A stretch of DNA of 10,112 nucleotides. Origin: S139-23 sp047639315. GTDB lineage: Bacteria > Planctomycetota > GCA-002687715 > DRQF01. Every line of letters begins with the position of its first letter. Positions within the stretch are counted from its first letter, which is position 1. The notes under the pieces were generated by a model. The model did not search any database, was not told the DNA's origin, and saw only the letters and a list, made by a program, of their open reading frames with translations. Below, in pieces: positions 7,350-10,112 of the stretch. Location of the stretch: assembly GCA_047639315.1 (NCBI GenBank), contig JBLINQ010000175.1, positions 1-10,112 of the forward strand, read 5' to 3'. Both the position numbers and the translations under genes were made by a program.

Positions 7350-7742
7350 ATGGAAACCCTATCAACTATCGCGACCGTTCTGGCAACCCTAGCGGTCCTC
7401 TGTATTGTTGCCGGGCTCGTGTTTGCCCGAAACCGGAAAAAGCACGTCCCACTCATGTTTGTGGCTTTCGCACTCGACATCGTCGGTCTTATCCTGATTG
7501 AATTCGGTCCCATGATGCTTGGTGAGCGGGATCCTGTGAGTAGCCTATCGGCTGACCCTGGCATGATAAAATCAGTGCATGCTCTCCTCGCTACCGGTTC
7601 CCTCGTGGGCTATGTCATGCAAATCATGTCTGGCAAGAAAGTCCTCAACGGTGATCGGACGGCACTCCCAAGCCACATCAAGGTGGCAAAGTTTTTCTTG
7701 CTCACCCGTTTTGGTGCTTACATCACCATGTTCATGGTGTGA
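7350..7742 (+). CDS. Small four-helix inner-membrane protein, DUF420-like
   Basis: The 130-residue product has four predicted membrane helices at about 5-26, 33-52, 74-94 and 112-129, with basic residues at cytoplasm-like ends (RNRKK at 27-31, SGKK at 94-97). Three histidines sit at or near helix starts: His32 (KHVPLM), His77 (SVHALLA) and His109 (SHIKVAKFF). This pattern resembles the DUF420 group, small membrane proteins with conserved histidines often found near respiratory oxidases, but it is recalled by eye and not proved. No oxidase or cytochrome genes are nearby to support a respiratory role. The upstream Shine-Dalgarno is weak and AG-rich. The gene converges on the repeat-protein gene, with 17 bases between the stops. 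It could equally belong to another small membrane family. Confidence 0.72.
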   Translation: METLSTIATVLATLAVLCIVAGLVFARNRKKHVPLMFVAFALDIVGLILIEFGPMMLGERDPVSSLSADPGMIKSVHALLATGSLVGYVMQIMSGKKVLNGDRTALPSHIKVAKFFLLTRFGAYITMFMV

Positions 7743-7759
7743 GCCCCTTCGAATAAAGG

Positions 7760-8638
7760 TTAGATCCCGTCCTGAATACCGTACTCGTCACCAAGAGGTT
7801 GGCCCTGAGAGTTGTAGTATTTCTGGGATCCCTTGATCTGGCCATGCTCAAAAGAACATTCACGCCAAACCGTACCGTTGCCATGGTACTCGGCCCAAGA
7901 CCCGTGGGCTTGTCCAGCAAGATAAGGGCCCTCTTGTAACTTGCAACCGGCTTCGTCCCAGGTGGTCCACAGTCCAACTTGAAGGCCATTCTCGAAATGC
8001 CCTTCATTCTGCTTCTCGCCGTTGGCGTGCCATTGTTGCCAGAGACCATCAGGAGCACCATGCTGATAGCAACCCTCCGCAGCTAACTGGTCATTTTCAA
8101 ACCAACATTGGAAGAGCCCATGTCGTTGCCGCGTCCCGTCTGCCAAGGCTTCCTCTTCGCAGCGGAGACGAAGGCCGGCACGCAAGAACCCTTCTTCAAG
8201 GAAAATCTCTTCATCTACAGGCTGAGATTCGCTCGCCTCCGCCGTGACCATTTCAGGATCGGAGCAATGATCGTCTTTGTGAATCCCTGAAACCGGGACG
8301 ATCGTCACAGGATTTACCGCCCCCTCAGTAACCTCAGCTTCCTCGGCCAAACGAACTGACTGGGAGACGACGGGATGATCAAGGGGCTCCGCCTTGTCCT
8401 CGACGGCCTCGAAAGAATCCTCTGGATGAAAAAGACCAGGACCGTTGATGAACGAAACGAAGTCACTATGGGAGACCAATTGGATCCCCCGCTTCTTGAA
8501 ACTCTTGAGAGTGCCCTGCTTGCATGCTTCTCGGAGTGCTCCGATGGTGCAAGAGCGGCCACCTTCCATCATGAGGCGAGCCACCTCAGCTAAGGTATAG
8601 CTCCGCTCATCCGAATCTGGGGTTCCATGGCTGTTCAT
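7760..8638 (-). CDS. Helix-turn-helix-like domain fused to five MORN_2 (YwqK-type) repeats
   Basis: The 292-residue protein has three parts. Residues 14-65 (YTLAEVARLM, then GALREACKQGTLKSF, then LVSHSDFVSFI) look like an excisionase/MerR-type winged helix-turn-helix with a slightly longer turn. Residues 70-150 are an acidic, low-complexity linker. Residues 173-292 are five tandem 24-residue repeats of the pattern GLWxxWxxNGxxxxEGxxxxG, as in MORN_2 and the YwqK family sometimes annotated as antitoxins. No signal peptide or membrane segment is visible with this start, so it is probably cytoplasmic. The frame stays open 33 codons further upstream, but those codons overlap the GNAT gene and the domain begins naturally after the ATG at 8638. 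The ribosome binding site is weak (ATAGG, 3 bases away). The function is unknown and no toxin partner is recognised beside it. Confidence 0.82.
   Translation of the reverse strand: MNSHGTPDSDERSYTLAEVARLMMEGGRSCTIGALREACKQGTLKSFKKRGIQLVSHSDFVSFINGPGLFHPEDSFEAVEDKAEPLDHPVVSQSVRLAEEAEVTEGAVNPVTIVPVSGIHKDDHCSDPEMVTAEASESQPVDEEIFLEEGFLRAGLRLRCEEEALADGTRQRHGLFQCWFENDQLAAEGCYQHGAPDGLWQQWHANGEKQNEGHFENGLQVGLWTTWDEAGCKLQEGPYLAGQAHGSWAEYHGNGTVWRECSFEHGQIKGSQKYYNSQGQPLGDEYGIQDGI
7763..8122 (-). repeat. Five tandem 72-base protein-coding repeats (MORN_2 type)
   Basis: Within the preceding gene, units begin at residues 173, 197, 221, 245 and 269 (HGLF, DGLW, VGLW, HGSW, KGSQ), each exactly 24 codons, and the last ends at the stop codon. 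Gly at unit position 2 is kept in all five. Position 11 is Gly in units 2, 4 and 5, and the EG pair at positions 16-17 is clear in units 1-3. Unit 5 is the most diverged. Residues 149-172 may be a degenerate sixth unit. The units are too diverged at the DNA level to be a recent amplification. Confidence 0.85.
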
Positions 8639-8660
8639 GGGCCTATCATGGCTGAGAAAA

Positions 8661-8689
8661 TTGTGACTCGCCAGTGCTATTGCCAAAAT
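8661..8689 (+). promoter_or_regulatory. Candidate promoter of the GNAT acetyltransferase gene
   Basis: TTGTGA (8661-8666) and CAAAAT (8684-8689) match the -35 and -10 consensus at four of six positions each, with an ideal 17-base spacer. Transcription would begin near 8696, which excludes the in-frame ATG at 8688 and favours a start at 8700 or later. The match is modest. Confidence 0.3.
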
Positions 8690-8714
8690 GGTCCCGTCAA
8701 TGAAAAATGAAGCC

Positions 8715-9164
8715 ATGACCATGGAACACCACCTCACATGGGCTTGGTTCGATTTTGATCAACTTAGCCTCCAAGATCTCTACGATTCACTCCAACTTCG
8801 AGCTGAAGTCTTTGTCGTCGAACAGGACTGTCCTTACCTCGACCCAGACGGAAAGGACCAAGAATCACGACACTTCTTGGGAAAGTCTGAAGACAAGTTG
8901 CTTGGATATGCTCGCGCTTATGAAGATGAACAAGGCACATGGCTCGGGCGCATTGTCACTTCAAGTCAGCTTCGCGGCATGGGTGCGGGGAGTGAACTCA
9001 TGAAAAAGGCGGTCCAAGACTTACGCCCGGACCGCCCGATTCTTATGCATGCTCAGAATCACTTAACGAAATTCTATAGTCGATTCGGTTTTGAACGAAG
9101 TGGGGACGTCTTCTTGGAAGATGGCATCCCTCATATCCTCATGATTCGGCAACCGAAGGCTTAA
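8715..9164 (+). CDS. GNAT-family N-acetyltransferase, ElaA type
   Basis: GNAT enzymes transfer an acetyl group from acetyl-CoA to an amine. This 149-residue cytosolic protein has the ElaA hallmark LRAEVFVVEQDCPYLDPDGKD (28-48), the acetyl-CoA pyrophosphate loop LRGMGAG (86-92) and the C-terminal QNHLTKFYSRFGF (114-126) with EDGIPHILM (135-143). E. coli ElaA has the same architecture and similar length; its physiological substrate is not established. In-frame ATGs occur at 8688, 8700, 8715 and 8721. I chose 8715 because the family begins about ten residues before the DFDQLSLQDLY helix, but 8721 is almost as good and no clear Shine-Dalgarno decides it. It is divergent from the repeat-protein gene (76 bases apart), and its stop directly abuts the stop of the dipeptidyl peptidase gene. 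Confidence 0.9.
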   Translation: MTMEHHLTWAWFDFDQLSLQDLYDSLQLRAEVFVVEQDCPYLDPDGKDQESRHFLGKSEDKLLGYARAYEDEQGTWLGRIVTSSQLRGMGAGSELMKKAVQDLRPDRPILMHAQNHLTKFYSRFGFERSGDVFLEDGIPHILMIRQPKA

Positions 9165-10112
9165 CTAATTGAACAAGCCGTCATAACGATCCAAAAATGA
9201 GCGAATGACGCCAATCGGTGTTGCCCCATACTCACGCATAATGACTTCTCCAGCATCGTCAATATCACTCACCGGCTGAACCCAAAGGTTGCGTGGCTTG
9301 CGTTTCGAGAGGACATAGCTTCGAACCTGAAGAAAGCGATCATCTACTTTCGTCAAGTCGGCATAAAGAGCACGCCCAGCTTTGTCATCACCCGTCGCTT
9401 TATAGACGTTGAGGCGAGTCAAGAATTTGGCCACGGCTTGGGCGCCAACGGTTTTGATTTTCTCCCGTGACATCTCGATTCGCCAATCACCACCCTCGTC
9501 CTTCTTCACTTCGATAAAGCCGTTGCCGGCGCGCAACATGATCTGCAAGATCGCGAAACGGGCCTGCATGTGAGCCTGCCCCCATTTGTCTTTCTTAGGA
9601 TCATAAAAAGTCAGAGCAGCGATGCCAGAACGCGCCATGCTCAGCCAGTTGATGTAGGCGATATCATCGCCCTCTTTGCCTTCATAGCCAAAGACCTTCA
9701 ACACTTGCTCATTGGTGCACAGATGAAGCCCAACCGTTTCAGCACGGCATTCTTCGTAGGAAGACGCAATGGTTGTGAATTTAGAACCCCATGTCTCGCC
9801 AGGTTTGTACCACGATGTCACGGGCTTGTTGTCGATGGTGCTCACAACTTTGGCGCGATCGAAATTGAATTTTCCGGCGGCGTCCTCGCGTAGGAGTCGG
9901 CCAGAACCGTGGCCAAGCAGTTCATGCAGGCCAACTTGCACCTCAAAGGAATGGCCGGCCAACTCGCGATACAATTCTTGATCTTCGTCTGTGATAAAGC
10001 TAATCGGTCCGGTCCCGTTGCCGCGTGCGCTGGCCACATTGCCTAAGGACACGTTCTTGAACCCGAAGTTCTGACGGATTTCATTGTAATTCGGGATATT
10101 GATGCCGAGGGG
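9165..10112 (-). CDS. Dipeptidyl peptidase III (family M49 zinc metallopeptidase), C-terminal part
   Basis: The frame is open to the right edge, so the N-terminal half is outside the window; 315 residues are visible. Family M49 removes dipeptides from the N-terminus of short peptides. The zinc site is complete: HELLGH (visible residues 63-68) and EECRAE (120-125). The distance from the first His of HELLGH to the second Glu of EECRAE is 58 residues, the same as in human DPP III as I recall it (His450 to Glu508). Upstream, INIPNYNEIRQNFGFKNVSLGN (visible 4-25) is also typical of the family. The GTG at 10052 is internal, since the family motif runs through it. Only the catalytic and C-terminal part is seen, so a signal peptide cannot be judged and the location in the cell is unknown. 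Its stop codon abuts that of the GNAT gene with no bases between. Confidence 0.94.
   Translation of the reverse strand, partial: PLGINIPNYNEIRQNFGFKNVSLGNVASARGNGTGPISFITDEDQELYRELAGHSFEVQVGLHELLGHGSGRLLREDAAGKFNFDRAKVVSTIDNKPVTSWYKPGETWGSKFTTIASSYEECRAETVGLHLCTNEQVLKVFGYEGKEGDDIAYINWLSMARSGIAALTFYDPKKDKWGQAHMQARFAILQIMLRAGNGFIEVKKDEGGDWRIEMSREKIKTVGAQAVAKFLTRLNVYKATGDDKAGRALYADLTKVDDRFLQVRSYVLSKRKPRNLWVQPVSDIDDAGEVIMREYGATPIGVIRSFLDRYDGLFN

Noticed and set aside
8639..8737. Open frame extending the repeat protein by 33 codons with a hydrophobic stretch resembling a signal peptide
   Set aside because: It overlaps the GNAT start region, and the helix-turn-helix-like domain begins soon after the ATG at 8638.

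Overview
The window is compact bacterial chromosomal DNA of roughly even base composition, probably from a Gram-negative organism. The supporting genes are a SelB elongation factor, a PilZ domain protein, a NarL-type response regulator and a rhomboid protease. The phylum cannot be fixed from this sequence. No phage, insertion sequence, CRISPR array, rRNA or tRNA was recognised, and nothing looks recently acquired.

Layout from left to right: (1) the C-terminal end of an unrecognised, probably helical protein (+). (2) A complete selB (-), the selenocysteine-specific elongation factor, ending 20 bases from gene 1. (3) A 315-base divergent intergenic region. (4) A tight + strand pair, a class I/II PLP aminotransferase and a HAD-family hydrolase, 6 bases apart. 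(5) A - strand group read from right to left: a NarL/LuxR-type response regulator, then after 206 bases a PilZ protein, then after 34 bases a rhomboid protease with a C-terminal extension. (6) A small four-helix membrane protein resembling the DUF420 group (+). (7) A - strand protein with a helix-turn-helix-like N-terminus, an acidic linker and five exactly 24-residue MORN_2/YwqK-type repeats. (8) A divergent ElaA-type GNAT acetyltransferase (+). (9) The C-terminal part of a family M49 dipeptidyl peptidase III (-), running off the right edge.

Most of these are unrelated housekeeping or accessory genes. The likely functional groupings are the aminotransferase/HAD pair, and PilZ with rhomboid, possibly with the response regulator upstream. 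Genes alternate in direction, and four convergent gene ends are 0 to 20 bases apart with no obvious intrinsic terminators. The least ordinary item is the helix-turn-helix/MORN_2 fusion. No clearly new multi-gene system is visible; the leads are single proteins and small gene pairs.
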